Shown here one piece after another: positions 42,545 through 54,352 of a stretch of DNA of 64,000 nucleotides (its first letter is position 1; each line of letters begins with the position of its first letter). The position numbers and the translations under genes were made by a program. The notes under the pieces were generated by a model. That model had not been told where the DNA came from. It saw only the letters and a list, made by a program, of their open reading frames with translations, and did not search any database. Origin of the DNA: Mycoplasma procyoni (GTDB taxonomy: Bacteria; Bacillota_I; Bacilli_A; Mycoplasmatales; Metamycoplasmataceae); assembly GCF_017052595.1 (NCBI RefSeq), contig NZ_JAFIDB010000001.1, positions 142,483 to 206,482 on the forward strand. The letters run 5' to 3'.

Positions 42545-43051
42545 ATGGTAAAAGAAAAATTAATAACATTTTTAGAATCAATTACAGATGGAACTCACTC
42601 TAGCGTTCAAAACAGTAGTTCTAACACCAATATTTTCCTTTTAAGTTGTAAAAACATTAAGGATGGAAAAATTTTTATTTCTTCTTCCGATAGACAAATA
42701 GATCTATCAACTTTAAATAAATTGAAAAAAAGAACTAAACTTTCTTTTGAAGATGTTGTATTAACAACTGTAGGTACAATTGGTGAGGTTTCTATTATAA
42801 AACACAGAGAGCCCAATTTTGACTTCCAAAGAAGTGTAGCAATATTAAAAACAAAGAAAAATCTCTTAAATCCTTATTTTTTAGTCTACTACTTAAGCTC
42901 AAATTCAGGAAAAAATGAATTAATATCAAGAATAAAAGGTGCTGTTCAACCTTGTTTATTCCTTAATGATATTAAAAACGTTTTAATTAACGTTCCCGAT
43001 CTCCAAACTCAGCAACACATAGTTAACACTATGTTTTGATTTAATTTATAG
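42545..43051 (+). pseudogene. hsdS: Silent hsdS cassette D (N-terminal half: TRD1)
   Basis: 168 codons on the plus strand. Starts MVKEKLITFLESITDGTHSS (ITDGTHSS is a common HsdS TRD opening) and contains VVLTTVGTIGEVSIIK and KGAVQPCLFLNDIKN. It reaches the conserved linker VPDLQTQQHIVNTM, then runs out of homology right after the ATAGTTAACACTAT core (43019-43032) and stops at TAG. It is therefore an alternative TRD1 pointing away from the active hsdS; inversion between 42145-42158 and 43019-43032 would place it in frame with the active C-terminal half. Its end overlaps the hsdM stop on the other strand. Confidence 0.85.
42998..43032 (+). repeat. hsd recombination repeat, site D
   Basis: 35 bp sharing the N-terminal side of site C (encoding DLQTQQHIVNT) with one mismatch, up to and including the core at 43019-43032, then no further similarity. 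Confidence 0.82.
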
Positions 43052-44518
43052 TAATTCTGATTTTAAAATATTTTTAACTTTTTCTTCTAATTCTTTTGTC
43101 TCCTCCATTAGTTTTAATAATTCTTCAGATGTGGCTTTTAACTCCACTTTTATTTCTTCTGGACTTAATTTATTGCTTTGATCTGTTCCTACATATCTTC
43201 CGGGGTTTAGTGAATAGTCATTTTCTTTAATTTCTTCGATTGAAGCAGATTTAACAAATCCCGGAACATCTGTTAAGGTGTTGTTTTTGTAATCTTTATA
43301 AGCTTGAGCAATTTTTTCTATTTCATGAAGTTCAATTACTCTTATTTTTCTTGAAATAAGAGTTCCCATTTCATCGGCATTTATAAAGAGGACTTTGTCA
43401 TTTGTTTTATTTTTGTTTAAAATTCAACATTGAACAGAAATTGAAACATTGGCAAACAGTTTGTTTGGTAGAGCAATAATAGCTTCCACAGAGTTGTTTT
43501 CAATCATTTTCTGTCTGATTTTTATATCATCTTTTGTGTTACTTGTTGTCGCTCCATTAGGCATCAAAATAGCAGCTTTACCATTTTCTGTTAATTTTGA
43601 ATACATCAATGATAGTCAAGCATAGTTTCCGTTTTTTTGATCTGGCATTCCAAACACTCAACGAGAATCGTTTTCGAGTGATGGTTGTCAAAACTCCTTG
43701 AGGTTATAAGGAGGGTTAGCAATGATGAAATCTGCTTTTAGGTCTTTGTGTAGATCATCATTGATTGTATCAGATGCTCTGTCTCCTAAATTACCATTTA
43801 GCCCTCTTATTGCTAAGTTCATTTTCGCCATTTTTCAAGTACCTGGATTAATTTCTTGACCATAAATAGAAATGTTGTTTACATCACCTTGATGTTCTTT
43901 GACAAATTTTGTACACTGTACAAACATTCCTCCAGAACCACAACAAGGATCATACACTCTACCTTCATAAGGCTCAAGTAATTCAACCATTAACTCAACA
44001 AGACTTTTAGGAGTAAAGAACTCTCCTCCCTTTGTTGGAATGTGTCTCGCAAAAGCTCCAATATAAAATTCATAAACTTGCCCAAAGAAATCGCCATCAG
44101 ATTCTTCCATATTTAAATTGTCGCTAAAGAAATCAACTAATCATCCTAAAGTAATTTTATCTAAATCACTTTTTGAATAAGTTTTAGGTAATATTCCAGC
44201 AAGCTGTTTTGGGTTCTCTTTTTCTAGTTGAATAAAAGCTTCATCTATTTTTTGACCAATGATTTCTTGTTTAGAAAAACTAGAAATATAGCTTCAAGAA
44301 GCCTCCTTTGGAACTAAAAACACATTATCAGCTTTATAAAAATCTGGGTCTTTTTCGTTTCCTTGATTTTCTGCTTTTAATTCATTGTATTTTTTGTTGT
44401 ATTTATCATTTACATACTTTAGAAAAACTAGACCTAAAACTATGTTTTTGTAATCTGCAGGGTCACATTTATCTCTTAGTTTTTCTGCGGCACTTCATAA
44501 GATTTTTTCATCTATCAT
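43046..44518 (-). CDS. hsdM: Type I restriction-modification methyltransferase subunit HsdM
   Basis: 490 aa N6-adenine methyltransferase. N-terminal HsdM domain ([32 protein letters not shown]). The SAM-binding motif I is [14 protein letters not shown] and the catalytic motif IV is [34 protein letters not shown] is also conserved. The C-terminus is a helical region ([18 protein letters not shown]) that packs with HsdS. With HsdS it methylates; with HsdR added it restricts. AAGGAAAATGCA precedes the ATG. It lies 15 nt below hsdR, and its stop is 13 nt from recombination core D. Several TGA = Trp codons; no frameshift seen. Confidence 0.95.
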
Positions 44519-44533
44519 TGCATTTTCCTTTCT

Positions 44534-47500
44534 TTATTCACTGTATTTTGCTTGTTCTACAATTTGATTTGTAGCTTCTTCACGATACTCTGGTGGATAG
44601 TTATATTTCTGTAAACACTCTTTAATTTTTGTACGCATTTTGCTGATTAAGTTTTCCTTTTTAGCTCAATCAACCATTGAAGAAATTTCAGAAATTATAG
44701 GCACTAACTCATGGGCTATAACTTTTAGAGTTGCATCTTCAAAATTCAGGTGTTTATTGTGAATCAGGGCATCATAGAAAGCCTTTTCTCTTCCTGTTAT
44801 TTGTACTGAAAAACCTGTTTGAGAATTTACCATTTCTTGAGCAAAATCAATAAGAGTTTCAATTACTGGTTCTGCTTCAAAAGTAGCTGTTCTACCGTTA
44901 TAATCGTCTAAAATTCTTAAGAGTCTTTCGGAGTATTGTTCAGATTGAAATATGTTGTCTTTTCTTGCTTCTCTAATTGCTGTTTGAAGCATCTTTTTGA
45001 TAATTTCAATAAAAATTGAAGGAGGATTAGATTCTCTTAATTCTTTGATTTTTTCAGGATTTAATAACTCAACCAAGTTTGTGTTTGTTTCTTTATTTTC
45101 AGTTAGAATTTCAACTTCATCACCTTTTATAGAATCCTCTAAAAGAAGTTCTACTTTTTTGTTCATTTCAGAAGTTGAAAAATAAGAATTATTTGCTTTG
45201 AGTCTTAAAATGAAACTTCTAATTGCTAAATAATATTCTATTTGATCTTTTTGTTGTTCAGAAATAACTCCAGAACAAACTTGAAAAGATTGTTTAAGCT
45301 GTAATGAGTGGTTTTCAATAAATTCCTTTTCAACAGAATCTTCTCTTTGAACAAAAGCAACTCCTTGTTTAATTGCGTTTATTCTCTTTAGTGGATCATG
45401 ATCATAAAATCCGCTTGCATCAACTCCTTTGAAAATTGTATTTAGTTCATTTAGTTTTTCAACTAAAAGTTTTAATATTTCTTTTTTAACGTCTTGGAAA
45501 GTTTCCTGTTTATCACGTTCTGTATAACGATTTAGAGCGTCTTTTAGGTCTTTGTCAATTCCTATATAATCAACAACTAAACCTGCATTTTTCCCTTTAT
45601 AAACTCTATTTACACGAGCAATTGCTTGCATTAAATTGTGAGATCTTAATCTTTTGATAAAGTAAATTACTTCAAGATCTGGAGCATCAAAACCTGTTAA
45701 TCACATGTCACAAACTATAGCAATTCTGTATTTTGAGTCTTTTTTCTTAAATTCAGTCGCCAGCTCTTGTCTGTATCTAGAATTACCAAAAAGATCTCTT
45801 TCTTCTTTAGAGTCTTTGTTTGTTTCTGTAGCAACTAAAATTGTTGCAGTTTCAAACCTAGAATCTAATTCACAAATCTTTTTATACAGTAAATATGCGG
45901 CTTTTCGAGTTTGACACACAACCATTGCTTTGCCATTTATAAACTTATCATTAACAATGTGTAATTGTGAAAAATGAGCAATTATGTCTTTTGCAAACAT
46001 CTCTATAATATCAATATCTTCGAGTATAACTTTCAGTTTTGACATTTCTTGTTTTGATTTTTCAATCGATAAACTGCTTATATCACTATTGGCTTCTCAA
46101 GAATTATAAAGCATATTAATTTCTTCAAGTTTTTGAGGATTTACAATTGCTTTTGCTTTTCTAGATTCATAATACAACTTAACTGTTGAACCATCAATTA
46201 TTGATTGAGTTATATCGTATGTATCAATGATTTCTCCAAAAATTTTGGTTGTTTGTTTTTGTGCGGTTGATACAGGAGTTCCTGTAAAACCAATAAAGGT
46301 TGCGTTAGGTAGTGCATCTCTAATGTATTTTTCGATTCCGTAATTAAAAGTTGCTTTAAGCTCATTTGTAACTTCATCTTTTTTGTATTTAATAACTTCA
46401 TCAATTCCATAGTGACTTCTGTGTGCTTCATCAGTCATTACAATAATATTGTTGCTTGTGTTTTCTGGTAAGTTATTTTTATCAAATTTACCAATAGTTG
46501 TAAAAATTACAGCACCTTGCTTTGCACTATTAATAATTTTAACCAATTGATTTCTTGAAGATGCTTTTTTAATTTCTTCAAGTCTTAAGTATTTTTTAGC
46601 ACTTGAAAAAGTTGAATAAAGTTGATCATCAAGATCAATTCTGTCTGTTAAAACAACAATAATAGGAACACTAAATTCTCTGGAAGTCAATAGTTGTTTT
46701 GCAAGCATTAGCATAGAAAAGGATTTACCACTTCCTTGTGTGTGTCAGATGATTCCTGCTCTTCCATCTCCTTGTGGTTTACGAGCTTTTAGAATTGCAT
46801 CATAAGCCTTTTTAACTCCAAAATACTGGTGATATTGACTAATTATTTTTATGTATTTATTATCTTTTTCAATAAAGAAAAGATTGTTTTTTAAAACATC
46901 TAAAAATCTTTTCTTTTCAAATAAACCATCAATTAAAACGTTGATTTTATCAGGAAAATTAGAGTCATAACCTCTTTCACCATTGACACTTTTTCACTCT
47001 GAAAATCTGTTAAAGTCAGAAGTTATTGTTCCAACTTTAGCACTAACTAAATCTGACACAACTAAAAAGGCGTTGTAGATAAAAAGAGACTCAATATCAT
47101 ATCTGTATCCTGAATCTTCTTTATTTTGTCCTAGTTGCTCAAATGCTTTATCTAAAGTAGCATCTTTATTATTTTCATCAAAAGACTTAAATTCAAAAAC
47201 AACCAAAGGAAGTCCGTTTACATAAATTATTGCATCAGGAATTCTTTTTGAACCAAGGTATTGAATCTCGAGTTGTCTCACAACTTCAAAAACATTATTT
47301 TCTATGTTTTCAAAATCGATCAGATTAATATAAGGGTTAGTTCTGTATTTTTTGGAATCAATTGACATTCCGTTTATTAAGTATTTGTGAAAATCGTGGT
47401 TTTTTTGAAAGAGTGTCCCATTTTCAAAGATTTCTATTTTTTTGATAACATCTTTGTAAACTTCATCTCCATAAATAGTATTTTTATTGTTTATTCTTTT

Positions 47501-47662
47501 TAAGCTATCTAATAACAACTCTTTGTTAATAACTTGTCTTAAGTCATTATTGATTTCTCTTTCTTGTAGTCATTTGCTATTAGATTTATTAATTTCTTTA
47601 TAACCTTTAAGTTCTAAAAGTTTTACAATTGCTGCTTCTAAATCATTTTCCAATATCTTCAT
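44534..47662 (-). CDS. hsdR: Type I restriction enzyme endonuclease subunit HsdR
   Basis: 1042 aa. The N-terminal nuclease domain has LPLVVFEFKSFDENNK (ExK) near residue 140. SF2 motor: Walker A in WHTQGSGKSFSML, DEAH box VMTDEAHRSHYG, FIGFTGTPV (motif III), and NLMQAIARVNRVYKGKNAGL (motif VI). The C-terminal helical domain closes the protein. It translocates DNA toward the HsdMS complex and cuts unmethylated DNA. The frame is intact across its many TGA codons, so the system looks functional. Promoter: TGGTATAAT at 47708-47716 on the minus strand. First gene of hsdR-hsdM-hsdS. Confidence 0.95.
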
Positions 47663-47707
47663 AAAAACCTCATTTTTCTTTATTCAAAAAACTATTTATA
47701 TTTTTAA

Positions 47708-47713
47708 ATTATA
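47708..47713 (-). promoter_or_regulatory. hsd operon promoter, extended -10
   Basis: Minus strand TAGTGGTATAATTT; transcription would start near 47701, about 39 nt before hsdR. Confidence 0.6.
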
Positions 47714-47904
47714 CCACTATTTTCCTTTAAAATCCCTGTATATAATATGGATCAGCAATTTTGAACTTACAATTTAAAATCAAACATCCACTTCTTAAAT
47801 TTCTGAAATTGATAATTTTAATCACTTATTAATTTCAAGAAATTGTTTTATTTTTAGTTTTCTATTGATATATAATAAAATTGATTAAATTAAAAGGAGA
47901 TAAA

Positions 47905-48618
47905 ATGGTATTGTTGATAATCTTTTTCATTTTGTTAAACTGCTTTATGTCTGCTAATTTAGTAACTTCAGTTTATACGCTTTATAAACTAAAATCTTTT
48001 AAAAAGCTATTACCTAATTTTTACTACGCACTTGTCTATAAACAAAAAACAAATATCTTTATGAAAATCTTGATGATAGCTTCAATACTGATAGGAATCA
48101 TCGATGTTATAATTAGTTATTTTCTTTTTAAATTAAATAATATTATATCTTTTTGAGCTATATATTTAGTCTTATTTAATGTCAGTTATTTAATTATTAA
48201 TGTATTTTATCTCTTTTTAGTCTTCTTTAAAAAGCAACCAGAATTCACTGTTGATAACTTTTTAAAACAGATTAAAGATAAATACAAAAATAATTATTGA
48301 AAAATAGAAATATTTGCAAACAACAAAGACCAAACACAGAAAATAAAAGAGCAATTACTAAATTTATACTGTCTAAAAAGATTCAAAAAAGATGAAAATT
48401 ACAAACTCTTTTACTCATTTAATGGTGTATTTAGTCTTTATTCAAAACTCAAAAAGAAGAAAACAGAAATAATGATCAATTCTTCTAAAAATAGCGATAT
48501 TCCTTTATTTGAAGCACTTATTTACATTTTTATAAATTGAACTAATGAATCAAAAAGTTGTAAATTAAGTTCAAGTGATTGACTTGCTATTTTATTAGAT
48601 TTCTTTTCCTTTTTATAA
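47905..48618 (+). CDS. Membrane protein of unknown function
   Basis: 237 aa. Start ATG 47905 is preceded by AAAAGGAGATAAA, which decides against an in-frame TTG upstream. Three to four hydrophobic segments lie in the first ~115 residues (LLIIFFILLNCFMSANLV, IFMKILMIASILIGIIDVII, YLVLFNVSYLIINVFYLFLV), followed by a hydrophilic, Lys-rich cytoplasmic domain. TGA gives Trp (ISFWAIYL, NYWKIEIF, SSDWLAIL). No family recognised. It is divergent from the hsd operon; a TATAAT at 47741-47746 could be its -10 only with a very long leader. Confidence 0.75.
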
Positions 48619-48632
48619 GTTGCTTTTTGCAT

Positions 48633-48660
48633 AAAAAAATCGACAGATGTCGATTTTTGT
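48633..48660. terminator. Shared bidirectional terminator
   Basis: Stem AAAATCGACA-GA-TGTCGATTTT with T-runs on both strands between convergent genes. Confidence 0.87.
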
Positions 48661-48661
48661 T

Positions 48662-49345
48662 TTATAAAATATTTACTTCTCCGTGTTGGAACACAAAGTA
48701 ATCTGGGTGTACAACGTATCTTGAAGCAACTGAAATACCTGATTCGTCATATCCTCAAACATAAACTACAGCAAGTTTTTCATAACCTCATTTGTTAACT
48801 GTTTCATACACAACTTTGTATGTAAGTGTTAAAACAGAATTTTCTTCATTGTGAATTAAGTGTTCGTAAATTGAGAAGTGTTTGTCCATGTTTTCTGGAA
48901 GTTCATATTTTTTAGATACATAGTGATCTGCAAACATAATTTCTTCATTTTTGTCATTGAAGTAAGTTTTTTTGTAAGTTTTGTATCCCACTAAAAATAC
49001 TACTGTGTTTTCTTCGAATCATGCTGGATCTGTTGATTCTAAAATTCTTCTTTGAGCTTGTGTTGTTGAGTATTTGTAATTAATTAATGATGAGTATGAT
49101 TTTGTGAACCCATAAAAGTGTTCAGCAGCATATCTACCGATTTTGTTTCTTGTATAAATTGCTCCTACAGATTCTAATTCTGAAAAAGCGTTGATCATTG
49201 TAATTCTTGAGTAATCAAATTTATTCATTAAGAAGTGTTCTGAAGGCATCACTTCGTTTGGTTGAATTTTTCCTGTTGTAATAAGTGATAAAAGATAACG
49301 CACTACTTCTTTTTTCTTTGTTATGGCTTTGTCTTGTTTATTCAT
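48662..49345 (-). CDS. GntR-family regulator, HutC-like (HTH plus UTRA-like domain)
   Basis: 227 aa. N-terminal winged helix: LITTGKIQPNEVMPSEHFL, then NKFDYSRITMINAFSELESV and GAIYTRNKIGRY, the GntR pattern of recognition helix and wing. The C-terminal ~130 residues resemble a UTRA effector domain (FADHYVSKKYELPENMDKH, FSIYEHLI), which in this family binds a sugar phosphate or similar small molecule. TGA = Trp in DPAWFEEN, VNKWGYEK and VYVWGYDE. The gene stands alone, so its target operon is not evident here. One of very few transcription factors in the window. Confidence 0.82.
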
Positions 49346-49440
49346 AGTAATTTAATTATATTATAAAAATGCAATTTTTTTCAATTTTGATATAAAAAGA
49401 ATTAAACAAGCTTTTATTAACACTAAAAATTTGTTTTTTA

Positions 49441-49446
49441 TATAAT
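49441..49446 (+). promoter_or_regulatory. -10 element, nearly leaderless promoter
   Basis: TATAAT ending 9 nt before the ATG at 49456, with TTAACA 18 bp upstream as a possible -35. No SD is present. Confidence 0.5.
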
Positions 49447-49455
49447 ATTAATACT

Positions 49456-50397
49456 ATGTTTTTAGTTTGATTTATTTATGGTATTTTTCACATTATTGCA
49501 ACAATAATAATTAAAAAGAAAGAAATTAAAAAAGATTTTGAAATCAACCATGATTTCATAAGTTTTTATCAAAACAACAAACTTTCAATTGTTTTTCTCA
49601 AAAACTTCTTTTTAAACAAGAATTCTCTTTTATTTGGAATCTCTTCTGTTATTTCAGGAATCCTTGGTTTTATTCTTTTTGTTCTCAATTTTTCTTTTAT
49701 TCAATCACTTAATATCTTTGAGTTTTTTGCAAACAACTTTCCCAAAATCGAAAATAATCAAATCAACAAACAAATCCTTTCTTTTCTCTTTTTTATCTTT
49801 ATTACTTCCTTTGTTAACTTAGTAATTTTTATTGTAATAATTGCTTATTTTGCTTTTTATAAATTCCTTCAAAAGCTTTTACACAAAGAAATCAAAAAGC
49901 AAAAAAGTATGCTTCAACCAACTGTTTTAGAAATTTTGATTTATATAGCAAAATCAGTTGCTAAATCTCTGTTTTATTTCGGAATCTTTTTTGCTTTTTA
50001 TTGATTCTGTTTAAGTCTTAATTCAGGTTTTGAGTGAATCTTTGCTTTAGTTTTATTATTAATTTTTATTATTGGTCTTGCAATTCTTTTATTTAGAAAA
50101 GTAGGTACATTTAAGAAAAATAAATTTCAGGATGACAATGATATAGAATACTTTGAAAACAACTTACTACAAAGTGTTCAGGAGGAATTTGTCTGTGTGT
50201 TTAATTATGCTTTTTCAAAGAATAAAAAGGAATTTTTGAAAAACAAAAAAGAGATTTCAAAGCAATGAAAACACTTTAAAATCATTTATCAAACTAAATT
50301 TTCAAGCTCTGGTTTTGTTCTATTTGGCTTTAAAATTAAACAGTTTTTAAACTATTTTAAGAACATTGAAAATCTATTTTCTAAATCTGATTTTTAA
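49456..50397 (+). CDS. Multi-TM membrane protein of unknown function
   Basis: 313 aa, strongly hydrophobic and Phe-rich. About five TM segments: residues 1-15 (MFLVWFIYGIFHIIATIII), ~55-80, ~105-130, ~165-185 and ~195-215. Soluble stretches lie between them, and the C-terminal ~90-residue domain is Lys-rich (AFSKNKKEFLKNKKEISKQ). TGA is Trp, already at codon 5. No RBS; a TATAAT lies just upstream. Family not recognised. It shares an upstream region with the divergent GntR-type gene, so it is a candidate target of that regulator. Confidence 0.72.
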
Positions 50398-50408
50398 AAA
50401 AGTACAAT

Positions 50409-50464
50409 AAATCCCTTATTTTTAGTCGATTTTCAAACTAAAAATAAGGGATTTTGCTTTTTTT
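50409..50464 (+). terminator. Long intrinsic terminator
   Basis: 17-bp stem AAATCCCTTATTTTTAG / CTAAAAATAAGGGATTT followed by a T-rich tail. Confidence 0.88.
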
Positions 50465-50503
50465 GGTAAAATTTAAATATTATTAATTATACGAAAGGTA
50501 GTT

Positions 50504-52714
50504 ATGAAAAAAGAAAAATTATCTAAAAAAATTGCTAGAATGAATTCTAAATCCTCAAAACCTAAAAAAGAAAGAACTCCAGAGCAACAAAAAAGAGCTA
50601 AAATCATCAAATGAACAGTTGGTGGTGTAGTTTTTGCTTCTCTTTTAGGACTTGCGATTGGATTGCCTTTAGGAATTTCAACCAACCAAACAACAACAGT
50701 TTCAACAAGAGATCCAAAACAAACAGTTGTTACAATTTCAACACCAAATAAAGGAATCGATTTAAGTGTTGAAGACATCTTAAACGGAGTTAAAACAGAA
50801 CAAGTTCTTTCACAAGAACAATTTAATGAAGCTAAAAAAACTTTAACTAAATATCTTTACGAACAAGAATATGATGCTGAACAATTATTTAAGAAAGCTT
50901 GAGACAAATCAAAAGTTGAAGGAACAACAAGTGACAATAGTAGATTCTATACAAAACTAAAATCTTATGATGACATTAAAGCTGAAAAAGAAAAATTCTT
51001 AAAAGATGAAAGAAGACGTTACCAAAGAAGTTATGGTTATGATAACTGAGAAAGTGAATTTAACAAATATCTAACAAACGATGCACAATTTGGTGGTGCA
51101 ACAACTATAGAATCAGCTGTTGATTATTTAGTTTCAAAAGAAATTGAGCAAAAATCACTTGCAAGATTTAGTCCTGAATTTTCTACAGAATTCCTTTACA
51201 AAGATGTTAAAAACCGTGTGTTAAGCGAAGATGTTAAAGACAAAAACGGAAATGTTGTATTCAAAAAGGGAGACAGACTATTCAAAGGGATTATCGTTTT
51301 AGAAGATGATGCTGATAAAGGCGACTTAAAAGCAAACGCTTCAATTCCAAACATCGACAAAAAAGACGATGCACAAAAAACTCCAGAAGAAAAAGAGAAA
51401 AGCAAGCTTGAAGCAAAAGTTTCTGCATTTTTAACTAAGTCTTTTGTCAAAGAATACATGAATGCAAACAATGTAGTAAACAAATTCTACTTTGCAGACA
51501 ATGCTCAACTAAAAGATCGTTTCAAATTCTTTAACGTTTCACAAATCACACTAAACATCAAACCAGCAACAGACAACTCACAAACAGCTTGAACTATTTC
51601 AAAAGACGTTCTAAAAGAAATTTTAAAATACTCAATTACAGAAATCAACCAAGCAGATCAAACAAACCCACAACCTACAACAAAAGAAGTAAAAACAACT
51701 CTTTCAGTACTTGAAAACTTCAAAGGTGCTTTTTCTGATGATAAAGCACAAAATGACATGGACAAGCAACTTCTAAACTTCATTAACTCATCAACAAACA
51801 AATCAAACTCAAGATATTTGGGACAACAACCAATCAGAAACCTAAACCAATTATTTAGCGAATCTACAGAATATGGTCTTTCATTTATCGATAACCTATT
51901 CACAAAACATGAAGCAACTAACATCCTTTCACAAACACTATTTAATAAACTAAAAGAAGTTTTATTTGTAGATGAAAATGCAAATCTTTTACCAGAAGCT
52001 TCAACACTTGCAAACAAACCTCTAACAGAAATTAACGAACTAAACAGAAAAATTACTGAATTCATTGACAAAATGAGTGATGGAGATCTTAAAAAAGCAG
52101 GTGGGGTATTCAAAGAAGTCTTTGGAGAGAAAAACACAAACGCTCAAGATACAAATTCATACAGAATTTACTCTGTATACAAACTAAGAGATGATGCTAA
52201 CATTGTCTTTTCATCAAAAGGAATGCAAATTATTGTTTCACAAAAAATTGACTCAGCAGACTCTCTAAACGACATAATCAAAAAACAACTACAACTAAAT
52301 GCAAACAACCAATACGACCAACAAATCAACTCAACAATCAGAGTAAATGATTTATTTAAAGAACTTTCAAACGATAACTTCGTTCTAAATGGTCTATTTG
52401 AAAACAATGACTTCACTAACAAACTACTTGAAGAACAAAAAGCAAACAAATCACAAGAAGAAAAAGATAAATACATTCAAGAGCTAAAAACATTAGTTTC
52501 AAACAATATTTCTTCATTCTACATTAATCAAATTCTTGATTTAAATTCAAAAATTCAAACAACTACCGATACTATTAAGAAAAATAATACAAATGCAGAC
52601 TTTAACTTTGATGCTCAAAAAATTCAGTGACAAATTAAAGGAAAAGAAACACAAAGTGACCAAGAAGCAGTTTATGAAGCACTAAAAACACACTTTGGAA
52701 TCACAAACAAATAA
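50504..52714 (+). CDS. HinT-interacting membrane complex protein P80
   Basis: 736 aa. A basic cytoplasmic N-terminus (MKKEKLSKKIARMNSKSSKP, KKERTPEQQKRAKIIK), one uncleaved TM helix (residues ~42-60, WTVGGVVFASLLGLAIGLPL) and a large extracellular part. This build, together with the following lipoprotein and HinT gene, matches the P80-P60-HinT cluster described in M. hominis, where both membrane proteins bind HinT. The extracellular part is rich in Asn, Lys and Gln with few TGA = Trp codons. AAAGG lies upstream of the ATG. Its biochemical role is not known. Identification rests mainly on gene order and topology. Confidence 0.82.
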
Positions 52715-52723
52715 GGAGAAAAC

Positions 52724-54352
52724 ATGAAAAATAAAAATTTAATTAAACTTGCTTTTAGCTCAGCTGCTGTTATTTCTCCCGTTGCAATATTTGCTTCTTG
52801 TACAACAACTGTTAATTCTGCAGACAGAACAAAAGAAGATACAGATCTAAACTCCGCTGAATCTAAAAACTTCATTGAACAAAAACTAATCCAAACTATC
52901 CTTGTAGACAACTGATACAAAGAAGCTACAGCAGGATTAGACAAAGAAATTGACAAAGCAGACTCAAAATTCTATGCTGCTGCAAAACAAGCTTTTGATT
53001 TCTATCAAAATGCAGAACTAAAGAAAAACTCTTCATTTACAACTAAATTAGTTAGTGATCTAAAAGCAAAAAATGCTCTAAATTCTACAGAAATTAAAGC
53101 ATTTGAACTAGAAATGGGTCCAAACAAAACTTTCAGCGAAGATTCCTTTAAACTACTTTATAAAAACACTCTAACAGGAATCAGATCTCAAGTTGACAAA
53201 ATGGTTCTTTCTCTAAACTTCTTAACAAACCAAGAAAACATCAAAAACTCAAAAAGATATAAAGATTACATAAAACAAGAACACTCAAATTACACACAAA
53301 GACGTGCATATCAATCAACAAACCCAGAAACAAAAGACTTTTTCTTAAAAACTCTTTTATTAGAAAAACAACCAGCTCAAGTTTGAAAATTTGAGTCTTC
53401 AAACAACCAAAATGACATTTCAACTTATGCTGCACTTCAACTAAAAGACGAAACAACATTTAATGCAATTGTTTCTGTTGATCCAAGAAATACAGCAAAC
53501 ACTCAAGTTGTAAAAGACTTTGAACTATTAGGAATTAAAGACAACGCAGAAATCAAAAAACTGCTTTCTTACAAAGGAATTCTTTATAATCAAGGAAGCA
53601 ACTCAAAAGGTGACTTAAGCTATGATGTTGACACACTAAAAAGACAAGCTGACGTTAAAACAGGATTTGTAGACGAAATCAACAGACTCGTTTATTCAAA
53701 AGAAGATTTAGCTGCTGCTTCTGAGTGAAAAGGCAAAAAACAACTTTCAATCAAGCTAAAAGATTCATTTAACAAAAAAGATTCTTCAAAATTCCAATTA
53801 ACAAAAGATGATCTAGAAGTTGTTAAAGCTTCAGAAAACCCTGATGTAACTTACACAATCGAAAGAGTAAGACCAAACGAAACTACACAACTAAAAAGAG
53901 CTGAAGTCTTAGTTAAAATGGTTCTAACCAAAGATAAAGACAAGAAAAACGCTTCTGCAAAATACTACTGAATAGACATAAACTGACAAAGTGAACTAAA
54001 TCCTACTTATTCCCCTTCAATTCCTGAAGAAGGTAGAGAATTACAAACATATCCAGAATATGTAAATGTAATAAACGAGAGCTACGACAAAATTACATCA
54101 ACTTACATCAATAAAATCGTTCCTTTATTTGATGAAGTTCAAACAACAGGAGAAGGAGCGAACATTGAGAAAAAACTTTATTTCTCTTTAGATAACACTC
54201 CTTGAAACACAGCAGAACAAAAAACAATTCTTGCTTATTCTCTATATCTAGCTGACTCTTCAAGTGTTTATTCAGACATCAAAAAATTCTTTGAAGATGC
54301 TGGTTATAAAATTGAATATAAAGATGAATTACTAAAGGAAACAACTAAATAA
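52724..54352 (+). CDS. HinT-interacting membrane complex lipoprotein P60
   Basis: 542 aa lipoprotein: MKNKNLIKLAFSSAAVISPV, lipobox FASC at ~residues 23-26, then TTTVNSADRTK. The mature part is hydrophilic and surface-exposed by prediction. TGA = Trp in VDNWYKE, QVWKFES and SEWKGKKQ. AAGGAGAAAAC lies before the ATG, 9 nt after the P80 stop; the stop overlaps the hinT ATG by one base (TAATG). In M. hominis the P60 lipoprotein and P80 form a complex that recruits HinT to the membrane; the conserved order here supports the same. Confidence 0.83.

Noticed and set aside
47881..47904. TTG start for the 47905 membrane gene
   Set aside because: ATG at 47905 has a perfectly spaced AAGGAGA.
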